Notes under the pieces: generated by a model
Databases searched by the model: none
What the model was told of the DNA's origin: nothing
The model's input: only the letters and a program-made list of their open reading frames with translations
Assembly: GCA_031291575.1 (NCBI GenBank)
Contig: JARLIT010000338.1
Location: 1 to 64,000 of the forward strand
Length of the DNA stretch: 64,000 nt
Reading direction: 5' to 3'
Origin: Ancalomicrobiaceae bacterium
Lineage (GTDB): Bacteria > Pseudomonadota > Alphaproteobacteria > Rhizobiales > Ancalomicrobiaceae
Part shown: positions 55,976 to 64,000 of the stretch, one piece after another
How the letters are laid out: every line of letters starts with the position of its first letter
Numbering within the stretch: the first letter of the stretch is position 1
Position numbers and translations under genes: made by a program

Positions 55976-56983
55976 TCAGAAGTTGTACTTGCCGACCGTT
56001 TCCTTGGTGAAGATCAGCGGCTTGCCGTAGACGACCTCGCCATCCTTGAAGGTGGTGAACTTGCCGGCCTTCGGCACGTCGAGCACGGCGCCTTCGGTCG
56101 GTTCGAACTTGCCGGCGAGCTTCTGGTGCACGGCATAGGCGGCGACATAGCCGAGTTCCCACGGATCCCAGAACGCGAAGGCCTTCTCGGAGCCGTTCTC
56201 GAGGTAGCGCTTGATGGCGCTCGGCAGTGCGAAGCCGGTGGCCCACACCTTGCCGACATGACCCGTCGCTTCGATGGCGCGGGCGGCCGACGGCGCGGAG
56301 ACGGCGGACGAGGAGATGATCACCTTCAGATTCGGATGCGCCTGCATCAGGTTGACGGCAACGTCGTAGCTCTTGGCGTCGTCGTCGTTGGCAAACTGCG
56401 TGTCGACCGGCTTGAACACCTTGTACTTGGCGTCCTTCTGCGTCAGATCGGTCATGATCTTGATGTGAGCCATGTGGTTCGGCGATGTCGGCGAGGCCGC
56501 GATGAAGGCGATTTCGCCGCCCTCAGGCGCATCGATCAGCGCGGCATCGAGCATGACGCGGGCCGCCTGCTCATAGGAGAGCTGGTTGACGAACAGGTCG
56601 CGCGCCGGCACGGCGGCATCGGCGTCATAGGTGCCGACGACGATGCCCTTCTTGCGGGCGTCCTTCAGCACGGGGGCGACGGCGTTCAGGTCGATGGCGG
56701 CGAGAATGATGCCATCGGGCTTCTGGGTGACGAAGTTCTGCAGGGTCTCGACTTGCAGCGAGACTTCGGCATGGTCGGCACCGGCGTAGACGAGCGTGTC
56801 GCCCAGTTCGGTGGCGGCGGCCTTGGCGCCCTCGCCGGTCAGTTCGAAATAGGGGAAGCCCGTCCACTTCGGCGTCATCATCAGCTTGAAGCCGGACGTC
56901 TTCTGCTGGGCGAGCGCCGGGGCGGCCGCCAGACCGACAACGAGCAGGGCCGCGCCGAGCGCGGCGAGAATCTTCGATTTCAT
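55976..56983 (-). CDS. Sugar ABC transporter substrate-binding protein (RhaS/LsrB-like)
   Basis: A 335-residue periplasmic binding protein with signal peptide (ILAALGAALLVVGLAAAPALA). The body is a two-lobe type I fold: FKLMMTPKWTGFPYFELTGEGAKAAA, YDADAAVPARDLFVNQ, and VGKVWATGFALPSAIKRYLENGSEKAFAFWDPWELGY, ending VGKYNF. The order and these segments resemble LsrB (AI-2) and rhizobial RhaS (rhamnose). The segment matching the LsrB Asp166-Gln167 ligand pair reads SPTSPNHMAH, without Asp-Gln, so an AI-2 role is doubtful. It is the last gene of the four-gene importer operon. Confidence 0.9.
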   Translation of the reverse strand: MKSKILAALGAALLVVGLAAAPALAQQKTSGFKLMMTPKWTGFPYFELTGEGAKAAATELGDTLVYAGADHAEVSLQVETLQNFVTQKPDGIILAAIDLNAVAPVLKDARKKGIVVGTYDADAAVPARDLFVNQLSYEQAARVMLDAALIDAPEGGEIAFIAASPTSPNHMAHIKIMTDLTQKDAKYKVFKPVDTQFANDDDAKSYDVAVNLMQAHPNLKVIISSSAVSAPSAARAIEATGHVGKVWATGFALPSAIKRYLENGSEKAFAFWDPWELGYVAAYAVHQKLAGKFEPTEGAVLDVPKAGKFTTFKDGEVVYGKPLIFTKETVGKYNF

Positions 56984-57005
56984 CCTATTTTCCTCCGTTC
57001 CTCGT

Positions 57006-58022
57006 TCATTCTTGGCCGCTCGACTCAACTCCCTGCGGGCCAGCGGCCTTGAGCCGGGCAGGGTTGGACAGCCGGGCCAGGGCAGCTGCGGCGGCAGGAC
57101 GCAACACGCCCGCCACCAGAAGGCTGCCGAGGACCACGGTCTGGGTCGGGCCGCCGATATTGGCCAGACCCATGCCGTTGCGGATGGTGCCGAGCAGGAA
57201 CAGCGCCAGCACCACACCGGAAATCGTGCCGCGGCCACCATTGATGTCGATGCCACCGAGGACGACAGCGGTGACGACGAAGAGGATGGAGCCGTCGGCG
57301 TTGTCGCCACGCGCCGAGCCGTACTGGCCGATCCAGACGATGGCGGCCAGCCCGGCAAGCGCGCCTGCAAGCGCATAGGCACGGATCTTCGTCTCGGTCA
57401 CGTCGACGCCGGCAAACCAGGAGGCATCGGTATTGAGGCCGATCGAGAAGCATCGCCTGCCATAGACCGTGCGGTGCATCAGGAACCACACGAGGATCGC
57501 CATGAGGGCGAAAACGATGAGCGATACCGGCACGATGCCGTGGAAGATGTATTCGGATCCCAGCCACAGGTAGCTGTCATCGAAATCGGTGTAGCCGACC
57601 TCCGAGCCGATGATAAAGGCGAGGCCGCGATAAGCGCCCATGGTGCCGAGCGTCACGGCAAGCGAGGGAAGCCGCCACTTGGCGACAAGCAGTCCGTTGA
57701 AGGCGCCGCACAAGGCACCGATCGCAACCACGATCGGCGCGGACACGCCCAAGGGCACGCCGGCGGCGGAAAACTTGGACAGCGTGACGGTGCCGACAGC
57801 GATGATCGAGGCGAGCGAGATGTCGATTTCGCCAAGCGAGACGACGACGGCAAGACCGAGCGCCAACAGGCCTGGAATGATGAAGGCGCGAGTCGAGCCG
57901 AACAGCTGGTCGACCGACAGGTAATAGGGCGACAGGGTCGACGACCACGCCCCGGCGCCGAGAATGGCGACGATCAGCGTGAACTCCCAGAAGGGCCACT
58001 GACGTTTCGCTTTGGCTGCCAT
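57006..58022 (-). CDS. Sugar ABC transporter permease 2
   Basis: A 338-residue BPD_transp_2 permease (LsrD/RhaQ position) with about 8-10 helices. The conserved cytoplasmic stretch is FSIGLNTDASWFAGVDVTETKIRAYALAGALAGLA, the EAA-like loop contacting the ATPase, and GGRGTISGVVLALFLLGTIRNGMGL is typical of the group. ATG 58022 (MAAKAKRQWPFWEF) lies 20 bases after the previous permease stop; a much longer frame through that gene is rejected. Confidence 0.92.
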   Translation of the reverse strand: MAAKAKRQWPFWEFTLIVAILGAGAWSSTLSPYYLSVDQLFGSTRAFIIPGLLALGLAVVVSLGEIDISLASIIAVGTVTLSKFSAAGVPLGVSAPIVVAIGALCGAFNGLLVAKWRLPSLAVTLGTMGAYRGLAFIIGSEVGYTDFDDSYLWLGSEYIFHGIVPVSLIVFALMAILVWFLMHRTVYGRRCFSIGLNTDASWFAGVDVTETKIRAYALAGALAGLAAIVWIGQYGSARGDNADGSILFVVTAVVLGGIDINGGRGTISGVVLALFLLGTIRNGMGLANIGGPTQTVVLGSLLVAGVLRPAAAAALARLSNPARLKAAGPQGVESSGQE

Positions 58023-58042
58023 GATCCGCCTTGCCCCCTCGC

Positions 58043-59062
58043 CTAGCGCCGCCGGCCGGCCGTCGAACGCCGGATCGCTTCGGCGATGAGCGCATCGACG
58101 GCCACCGCCGCGACGATCGCCGCCCCTTGGATGAACATGCGCCAGAATTCCGGCACGCGGAGCAGCACGAGGCCGTTGTCGATCGCGGCGAGCACCACGG
58201 CGCCGAGCGCCGCGCCGATCACCGTGCCAGACCCGCCGGAGACGCTGACGCCGCCGATCACCGCGGCGGCAAGCGAACTCATTTCCCAACCCGATGCCAA
58301 CACCACGTTCACCGTGCCGACGCGGGCGGCGTACAACAACCCGGCGATGCCGCAGAGGAAGCCGCAGAGCACATAGGCGAACATCACCACGCGTTCGGCC
58401 CTGAGCCCGAAGAACCAGGCGGCGACGCCATTGGAGCCGACGGCATAGATGCGGCGCCCGAGCGGATAGGCGTAGAGGAACCAGGCCACCGCCATGACGA
58501 TGATGATGGCGATGATCACGTAGATCGGACACCCGGCGATGCGGATGTCGGCGCTTTCCAGCATCCAGTGCGGCAGCCGGCTGGAGGAGACTTCCTGGCC
58601 GTGGGCGTAGATGTAGGTCAGGCCGCGATAGAGCGACATGGTGCCGAGCGTGCCGATCAGCGCCGGCACCTTGCCATAGGCGACGAGGAGCCCATTGATG
58701 GCGCCGAGCCCGATGCCGAGCACGACCGCGATGGCGACGACCTCGGCCGGGGAGATGCCCGGATGGTTGGCAGTCCAGTCGGCGGTGAGGTAGGCGACCA
58801 ACCCCATCATCGAGCCGACGGAGACGTCAAGGTTGCGGGTGATCAAGACCACGCCTTGAGCACAAGCGGCGATCGCCAGGATGGCGGCCGAGGAGGCGAC
58901 GATCGTCAGGTTCTGCACTGACAGGAAGCGGTCATTCAACAGACCGAAGGTCAGGCCGAGCAGCACCAGGAAAACGACGACACCGGCCTCGCGCAGTCTC
59001 AGCACGAATTGCACGAGATTGCGGGAGGGGGCGGCCTCCGCGGGCACCGGTTGATCGCTCAT
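58043..59062 (-). CDS. Sugar ABC transporter permease 1
   Basis: A 339-residue BPD_transp_2 permease (LsrC/RhaP position). It shows NRDLDVSVGSMMGLVAYLT-like residues (RNLDVSVGSMMG), LPALIGTLGTMSLYRGLTYI (read as VPALIGTLGTMSLYRGL) and IYAVGSNGVAAWFFGLRAERV, followed by GGVSVSGGSGTVIGAALGAV. The start ATG overlaps the ATPase stop by 4 bases, so these two are translationally coupled. Confidence 0.92.
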   Translation of the reverse strand: MSDQPVPAEAAPSRNLVQFVLRLREAGVVVFLVLLGLTFGLLNDRFLSVQNLTIVASSAAILAIAACAQGVVLITRNLDVSVGSMMGLVAYLTADWTANHPGISPAEVVAIAVVLGIGLGAINGLLVAYGKVPALIGTLGTMSLYRGLTYIYAHGQEVSSSRLPHWMLESADIRIAGCPIYVIIAIIIVMAVAWFLYAYPLGRRIYAVGSNGVAAWFFGLRAERVVMFAYVLCGFLCGIAGLLYAARVGTVNVVLASGWEMSSLAAAVIGGVSVSGGSGTVIGAALGAVVLAAIDNGLVLLRVPEFWRMFIQGAAIVAAVAVDALIAEAIRRSTAGRRR

Positions 59063-60594
59063 CCCCGCCTCCGTCCGCTTTGGCGCGCTGCAGCCAGCAT
59101 GACCTTCTCCTGCGTCGCCTCGTCATGGGCAAATTCGGCGACCAACGCCCCTTCGGCGATGACCAGGATACGGTCGCTCATGGCGATGAGTTCCGGCAGG
59201 TCCGAGGAGATCAGCACCACGGCGAGGCCGCGATCGGCCAGTTGCGACACCATGGCATGCACCTGCGCCTTCGACCCGATGTCGATGCCGTGGGTCGGCT
59301 CGTCGAGGATCAGCGCCACCGGCTCGGTTGCCAGCCATTTGGCGAAGGCGACCTTTTGCCGGTTGCCGCCCGACAGCGAAGAGACGATCGCCTCGACCGA
59401 CGGCGTCCTGACGTTGTAGGTCTCGGATGCCTTGGCGGCGACGCGGCGTTCGCCGGCCCGGTCGATGACCGCCCAGCGCGACAGAGTCTTCAGGATCGGC
59501 AGGGTGATGTTGTGCGTGATCGTTTCCGGCATGATCAGCCCGTCGCGGTCGCGATCCTCGGGCAGATAGGCAAGGCCCTTGCCCAGCATCTGCCGCGGGC
59601 TGTTGGGCGCCACCTTCTCGCCCTTCAGATAAAAGTCGCCAGAGGTCGGCGGCGTGATGCCGAACAGGGTCTGGGCGATTTCCGTGCGGCCGGCGCCGAC
59701 AAGGCCGCCCATGCCGACGATCTCGCCGGCCCTGACCGAAAACGACACATCGGCGAAGACGCCTTCCAGCGACAGATGCTCGACCCGCAACACCTCAGCC
59801 CCGAAGCTCGGCCGGTCACGGCGGGTAAACAGGGTTTCAAGCGGCCGCCCGACCATCAGCTGCACGAGTTTTGCCCGGTCGACCTCGGCACGCGGCAGCG
59901 TCGCCACATGGCGTCGGTCGCGCAGCACGGTGATCGTGTCCGACAGCGCCTCGATCTCTTCCAGCCGGTGGGTGATGAAGATGACGGCGGTGCCGCGATC
60001 CCTGAGAGCGCGCATGACGGCAAACAGCCGCTCGGCTTCGGTCGGGGTCAGGGCCGAGGTCGGCTCGTCGAGGATGAGCACCCGCACGTCGGCGGAGAGA
60101 GCGCGGGCGATCTCGACGAACTGGTGCTCGGCCACCGACAGGCCGGCCACCGTGCGGCGGGGATCGAGGTCAGAGCCGAGGCGGGCGAGATGATGCCGCG
60201 CGGTCTCGATCATCCGCCGTCGGTCGAGCCCGCCGAGCCAGCCGGCCGGATAGGCGCCCATGGCGATATTCTCGGCAACCGAGAGATGCGGGAACAGCTT
60301 CGGATCCTGGTAGACCGCGGCGACGCCGTGGCTCCTCGCCTCGATGGGCGTGCGGAACGCCACGGACTTGCCGGCAAGGATGACCTCGCCCTCGTCGGCC
60401 TGTTCGAGCCCCGTGATGATCTTGACCAAGGTGGATTTGCCGGCACCGTTCTCGCCGACGAGGCCGTGCACGCAGCCCGGATAGACGTCGAAGCCGACGT
60501 CCTCAAGCGCCTTGACCGGGCCGAAGGACTTGCCGATGCCCTTCAGCGCCATGATCGGTTCGCGTATCGGTTGTCCCGATTCGATCGCCGACAT
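59059..60594 (-). CDS. Sugar ABC transporter ATP-binding protein (double domain)
   Basis: A 511-residue tandem ATPase energising sugar import. The first domain has Walker A GENGAGKST, signature LSVAEHQFVEIARAL and Walker B ILDEPTSALTP. The second has the degenerate Walker A GLVGAGRTE, signature LSGGNRQKV and Walker B LILDEPTHGIDIG, the usual asymmetric state in the RbsA/LsrA/RhaT group. It is the first gene of the operon; MALKGIG 14 codons in (60552) is an alternative start. Confidence 0.94.
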   Translation of the reverse strand: MSAIESGQPIREPIMALKGIGKSFGPVKALEDVGFDVYPGCVHGLVGENGAGKSTLVKIITGLEQADEGEVILAGKSVAFRTPIEARSHGVAAVYQDPKLFPHLSVAENIAMGAYPAGWLGGLDRRRMIETARHHLARLGSDLDPRRTVAGLSVAEHQFVEIARALSADVRVLILDEPTSALTPTEAERLFAVMRALRDRGTAVIFITHRLEEIEALSDTITVLRDRRHVATLPRAEVDRAKLVQLMVGRPLETLFTRRDRPSFGAEVLRVEHLSLEGVFADVSFSVRAGEIVGMGGLVGAGRTEIAQTLFGITPPTSGDFYLKGEKVAPNSPRQMLGKGLAYLPEDRDRDGLIMPETITHNITLPILKTLSRWAVIDRAGERRVAAKASETYNVRTPSVEAIVSSLSGGNRQKVAFAKWLATEPVALILDEPTHGIDIGSKAQVHAMVSQLADRGLAVVLISSDLPELIAMSDRILVIAEGALVAEFAHDEATQEKVMLAAARQSGRRRG

Positions 60595-60726
60595 ATCGGC
60601 GGCCCTCCTCAGCGTACGACGGTCAGGACAATCGGAGGGGCGAGGCAGTCGCGAGCAACCGACATTTTTGCACGGCTAAGCATCTGCTCAGCCGCCCTCC
60701 CCGGCGGTTTCAGATCATATCGTCTG

Positions 60727-60751
60727 ACAAGTATTATAATAGAACATTTGT
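60727..60751 (-). promoter_or_regulatory. Promoter/operator of the ABC importer operon
   Basis: A 25-base imperfect palindrome with outer arms ACAA and TTGT, symmetric at 18 of 25 positions and centred on 60739. On the coding (minus) strand it contains TATAAT, a perfect -10 box. It lies 133 bases before the ATPase ATG in a locally AT-rich patch. A repressor bound here would cover the promoter. Confidence 0.5.
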
Positions 60752-60868
60752 TGCATGCGTCGGCGAAAAATACAAGGGTCCCATGTCATCTGTCTGTCAG
60801 GAATGTTCCTGTCCGGGATGCGTCGTGGTGTGCTCCAGGCGCTGCAACCCGTCGCGATCGGATCGCGT

Positions 60869-62197
60869 TCACCCGGCGCGCGGCAACCTCAACTGGACCT
60901 CCGCCCCGCTCGACGACGGCAGCGCCACGATCTCGCCGCCGTGCTCGCGCGCGATCGCATAGGAGATCCACAGCCCCAGCCCGGTGCCCTCGCCGACCGA
61001 TTTGGTGGTGAAGAACGGCTCGAAGATCTTGTCGGCCGCCTCCGCCGGGATGCCCGGGCCATTGTCGGCGACCCGCACCTCGACAAAGCTGCCGGCCTCC
61101 GCCACCGTCACCCGCACGCGCGGCTCAGGAGTGGTCCTCACCGCATGCAGCGCATTTTCGATGAGGTTCACCAGCACCTGGTGCAACTGCCCCTCCTGTC
61201 CGGCGACGAAAGTCGCGACGGGCGCGACGACCTCCACCTGCACGCTGGCACCCTTCGCCTTCGATGCCCACAGCGCGGCGTTCCTGGCCACTTTGGCGAT
61301 GTCGACCGCCTCGAATTCGCCGGGCCGGGCAAAGGAGATGCGGCGCAAGTTGCGCACGATGTCGGAGATCCTCACCGCGCCTTCGAGCGTGCCCTCGATC
61401 AGCGGCTCGAGATCCTCGAAGATCGCATCGACGCGATGGGCGGAGATGATCCCGTCCGCATCGCCGCCGCGCTTCAAATCGTCGAGGAAGGCAGCCAGCC
61501 GCCGGCGGTAGCGTTCAAGCGTATGGATGTTGCCGAAAACGAAGCTGATGGGATTGTTGAGTTCGTGCGCAACGCCGGCGACGAGCCGGCCGAGGCTCGC
61601 CATCTTCTCCTGTTCGATCAGCCTCTTCTGCGCCTGCTGCAAGTCCTGATGGGCACGGTGGAGGGCCGAATAGGCGCGGCGCAATTCGCCGATCGGCCGG
61701 CCGGTCATGACCGAGCCGACCCGCCGCCCGGCATGGTCGCGGCGCGAGGAAACGGCGACCGCCATCAGTTCGCCAGGGCCGTCGCGGGTCTGAAACCGCA
61801 GTTCCGCGTCGCCATCGCCGGGCGCGGCGGGCGGCGCACCGGCGGCATCGGGCACCAGCCAGTCGGAGATCTTCGACCCGACCAGGGCGTCGTCGGTCGC
61901 CCCGGTCAGCGTCAGGAAGGCTGGATTGACCTGCTGGATGATGCCGCCCGCGTCGATGACCACCAGGATGTCGGAAACGGATGCGATCACCGAGGAGATG
62001 AAATCCTGCGCCTCTTCCAGCTCGGCGTTCTTGGCCTCCAGTTCGGTCTCGTAGCGCAGCAGGTCGGAATAGACCTGATCCATCTTGGCGATGACTTCGA
62101 GCCACATGGACTCGCGTTCCGCCTCTGCCGAACCCGGACCGCCGTCCGATCCGTCCGCCGGGCCGATGGTTGCGCCGTCAGGTTCCCTCGGCGTCAT
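60869..62197 (-). CDS. PAS-domain sensor histidine kinase (HupT/HoxJ-like)
   Basis: A 442-residue soluble kinase. A coiled N-terminal region precedes a PAS domain (about 75-165; [34 protein letters not shown]), a HisKA region ([21 protein letters not shown], phospho-His211) and a HATPase_c domain ([35 protein letters not shown]). This is the layout of HupT/HoxJ, which represses hydrogenase genes when no H2 is sensed. The ATG at 62197 overlaps the regulator gene by 20 bases. No membrane segments. Confidence 0.85.
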   Translation of the reverse strand: MTPREPDGATIGPADGSDGGPGSAEAERESMWLEVIAKMDQVYSDLLRYETELEAKNAELEEAQDFISSVIASVSDILVVIDAGGIIQQVNPAFLTLTGATDDALVGSKISDWLVPDAAGAPPAAPGDGDAELRFQTRDGPGELMAVAVSSRRDHAGRRVGSVMTGRPIGELRRAYSALHRAHQDLQQAQKRLIEQEKMASLGRLVAGVAHELNNPISFVFGNIHTLERYRRRLAAFLDDLKRGGDADGIISAHRVDAIFEDLEPLIEGTLEGAVRISDIVRNLRRISFARPGEFEAVDIAKVARNAALWASKAKGASVQVEVVAPVATFVAGQEGQLHQVLVNLIENALHAVRTTPEPRVRVTVAEAGSFVEVRVADNGPGIPAEAADKIFEPFFTTKSVGEGTGLGLWISYAIAREHGGEIVALPSSSGAEVQLRLPRAG

Positions 62198-63626
62198 CGC
62201 CCCGCCCCCGCAAGCAATAGCGGTCCATCTTCGCCCTGAGCCCCACGCGCGACAGGCCGAGTTCCTCGGCCGTCTGACTGATGTTGCCGGCATGGCGCTT
62301 CAAGGCCGCCTCGATCGTCGTCGTCTCGACCGCCTGGACGATGTCCCTCAACAGCGCCGACGTCCCGTTGGCCGCTGGCCGCGGCACCCCGCCCAACCGC
62401 AGCGACGGCGACAGCGCCTCCGCGCCGAGCAGAGTGTCGTCGTCCGTCAGCGTCACCATGCGCTGGATCTCGTTGGCCAGTTCGCGCACGTTGCCTGGCC
62501 AGTCGTAGGCGGCAAAGGCGGCCAGCACGCCCGCCGAAAATCCCGGCAGGTTGCGGCGGAAGCGCTGATTGACATCGGCGAGCAGGCGCGCGGCAATCGC
62601 CGGAATATCCTTCGGACGATCGCGCAGCGCCGGCAGGTGCAGGGGAAAGGCGGCGAGCCGGTAGTAGAGGTCGCGGCGGAAGCGGCCGGCCTTCACCTCG
62701 GCGTCGAGATCGCGGTTTGTCGCCGAGATGACGCGGACGTTGACCTTGCGCGGTCTCGGCGCGCCGAGCGGACGGATCTCGCCTTCCTGCAGGACGCGCA
62801 ACAGCTTCACCTGAAATGACGGTGAGGTTTCGCCGATCTCGTCCAGAAAGATCGTGCCGCCGTCGGCCACCTCGAACAGGCCGATGCGGTCCTCGTAGGC
62901 GCCGGTGAACGCCCCCTTCTTGCAACCGAACAGCTCGCTTTCCAGAAGTTCGTCGTGCAGGGCACCGCAGTTTTCCAGGACGAAGGGTTTGTCCGCGCGC
63001 GCCGAGGCATAGTGGATGGCGCGGGCGAGCAGCTCCTTGCCGGTGCCCGATTCGCCGGTAATCAGCACCGAGATGTCGTAGCGCGCGGCGCGGCGTCCGA
63101 GGTCGAGAACGCCGCCGACTGGGCTGTCGACCTCATGCACGATGCGATCGAAATCGAACCGGTTCCGTTCGTCGCGCCGGCGCTTGCCGACAGCCGCCAA
63201 CAGGCTCGCCGGACTGGGCTTGGCCTCCGCCGCGCCGATCGATTCCCGCTGCAGGCGATATAGCTGGGCTGCCTCGCCGACGCAGGCAATCAGCTTGTCC
63301 GGATGCCAGGGCTTGGTGATGTACTGATAGATGCCCGCCTCGTTGACACCGGCGATGATGTCCTCGCTCTCGGTGTAGCCGGAGATCAGGATGCGGATCG
63401 GGTCGGGCCACAGGTCGCGGACGCGCTTCAGGAAGGCGACGCCGCTCAACGACGGCATCCGCTGGTCGCACAGGATGACCTGCACCAGGTCGGCCTTCAG
63501 CATCGCTTCGGCCTCGTCGGTGTCACGGGCGACCATGACGTCGAAATCCTCGGCGAGCACGCGCTTCAGCGCTTCGAGCGAGCGCACCTCGTCGTCGACG
63601 ATCAGAACCGTTGCCCGGAGCGACAT
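62178..63626 (-). CDS. Sigma-54-type response regulator (HupR/HoxA-like)
   Basis: A 482-residue NtrC-family activator. The receiver has Asp11/Asp12 and phospho-acceptor Asp54 (LCDQRMP), then SGYTES and [13 protein letters not shown]. The AAA domain has Walker A GESGTGKE (191-198), GAFTGA (238-243) intact and [11 protein letters not shown]. The C-terminal Fis-type HTH is [27 protein letters not shown]. The receiver and end match HupR/HoxA, activators of [NiFe]-hydrogenase genes. ATG 63626 is preferred over a GTG three codons upstream. It is cotranscribed with the kinase and placed after hypA. Confidence 0.88.
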   Translation of the reverse strand: MSLRATVLIVDDEVRSLEALKRVLAEDFDVMVARDTDEAEAMLKADLVQVILCDQRMPSLSGVAFLKRVRDLWPDPIRILISGYTESEDIIAGVNEAGIYQYITKPWHPDKLIACVGEAAQLYRLQRESIGAAEAKPSPASLLAAVGKRRRDERNRFDFDRIVHEVDSPVGGVLDLGRRAARYDISVLITGESGTGKELLARAIHYASARADKPFVLENCGALHDELLESELFGCKKGAFTGAYEDRIGLFEVADGGTIFLDEIGETSPSFQVKLLRVLQEGEIRPLGAPRPRKVNVRVISATNRDLDAEVKAGRFRRDLYYRLAAFPLHLPALRDRPKDIPAIAARLLADVNQRFRRNLPGFSAGVLAAFAAYDWPGNVRELANEIQRMVTLTDDDTLLGAEALSPSLRLGGVPRPAANGTSALLRDIVQAVETTTIEAALKRHAGNISQTAEELGLSRVGLRAKMDRYCLRGRGDDAEGT

Positions 63627-63719
63627 GGCCCCCACCCTCTCATCCGCCGGGACCGTTCGCGCCCGGCGGCCTCAGCCCCCTATACACTGTCTCCGTCGCG
63701 CCTGTACTGGTCGCCGGCC

Positions 63720-64000
63720 TCATTCCACCTCGATGTCGAGAACCCGCAACTCCTCGCCGGAGGTGACCTGCAACCGGCCGCCGCCACACTTCGGGCAGGG
63801 ACTGAGGCGGTCGTCGAGCGGCACGCTCGCTTCGCAGTCGAAGCACCAGGCGCCGCCCTCGGTCCGGCGGATGACGAGTTCGGCCCCATCGGCAAGCGTG
63901 CCGCGACTGACGGCATCGAAGCAGAACAGCATCGCCTCGGGCAGCACATGGCCGAGGCGGCCGAGTTCGAGGGTGACGGATTTCACCCGGGCGAAGGACT
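63720..64000 (-). CDS. hypA: Hydrogenase nickel-insertion protein HypA (partial)
   Basis: Only the C-terminal 92 codons or so are in the window; the frame stays open to the right edge (reads SFARVKSVTLELG at the edge), so the true start lies outside. The zinc site CFDCE...CPKC is visible, with GRLGHVLPEAMLFCFDAVSRGTLADGA before it, all typical of HypA. HypA delivers nickel to the large subunit of [NiFe]-hydrogenase with HypB. A GTG at 63986 should not be taken as the start. It lies upstream of the HupR/HupT-like pair in the same direction. Confidence 0.93.
   Translation of the reverse strand, partial: SFARVKSVTLELGRLGHVLPEAMLFCFDAVSRGTLADGAELVIRRTEGGAWCFDCEASVPLDDRLSPCPKCGGGRLQVTSGEELRVLDIEVE

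Noticed and set aside
57006-58532. A 508-residue version of the second ABC permease
   Set aside because: The first 170 residues read through the first permease gene out of frame; ATG 58022 gives normal length and spacing.
55976-60594. Naming the importer lsrACDB
   Set aside because: Gene order fits, but the segment for the AI-2-binding Asp-Gln pair is not conserved and no lsrK, lsrR, lsrF or lsrG is present.
63720-63986. HypA starting at GTG 63986 as a complete 88-residue protein
   Set aside because: The frame continues to the window edge with SFARV, matching the conserved middle of HypA; the N-terminal metal-binding start lies outside, so the gene is partial.

Overview
The window reads as chromosome of a GC-rich alphaproteobacterium, most likely of the order Hyphomicrobiales (Rhizobiales). 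Signs of this are the Caulobacter/rhizobial cpa-tad pilus locus, an Er-VIT1 iron exporter (MbfA) with an Irr-box-like palindrome, the Entner-Doudoroff pair zwf-edd, and a HupT/HupR-type two-component pair beside hypA. The additional [FeFe]-hydrogenase fits a facultatively anaerobic or fermentative diazotroph-like lineage (for example a Pleomorphomonas relative), but the genus is an inference. No rRNA, tRNA, CRISPR array, prophage or intact insertion sequence was seen.

Layout. 0-13.9 kb: housekeeping genes (SDR oxidoreductase, pnp, rpsO, dapE with a small membrane protein and an NlpC/P60 hydrolase, a GhrA-like dehydrogenase, rmuC, then def-fmt-truA, and an M17 aminopeptidase). 14.2-28.8 kb: a complete tad/cpa type IVb pilus locus. 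tadD points right; flp3, flp2, flp1, cpaA, cpaB, cpaC, cpaD, cpaE, cpaF, tadB and tadC point left; a free-standing Pil_N-domain protein and two TadE-type pseudopilins point right. The three 55-residue Flp pilin genes are separated by long AT-rich leaders. 29-43.8 kb: mbfA, dut, cysK, a PfkB-kinase-zwf-edd operon, a HAD phosphatase, a pyrimidine nucleotidase with dapD, argB, and a 1130-residue MFS/acyltransferase/acyl-ACP synthetase fusion. 44.3-49.5 kb: an aldo/keto reductase, then a two-gene [FeFe]-hydrogenase operon whose first gene fuses a NuoF iron-sulfur stub to a GltD-type NADPH/FAD oxidoreductase. 49.6-54.9 kb: a left-pointing surface-polymer O-acylation cluster (MBOAT, small membrane protein and three SGNH proteins). 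55-60.6 kb: a LysE exporter and a sugar ABC importer in lsrACDB order. 60.9-64 kb: HupT-like kinase, HupR-like regulator and the C-terminal part of HypA, suggesting that a [NiFe]-hydrogenase cluster continues past the right edge.

How the parts connect. The tad promoter regions repeatedly carry TTAACC/GTTAAC half-sites, compatible with CtrA-type control. The hydrogenase pair would couple H2 to NAD(P)H through an iron-sulfur relay, while the HupTR/HypA edge points to a second, uptake-type hydrogen system. Several symmetric intergenic palindromes (before mbfA, before the acyl-ACP synthetase fusion, before kinase-zwf-edd, before the ABC importer) look like operators for regulators encoded elsewhere. 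Three dispersed REP-like palindromes occupy other gaps. All calls rest on reading the sequence and on recalled family knowledge; no database search was possible.
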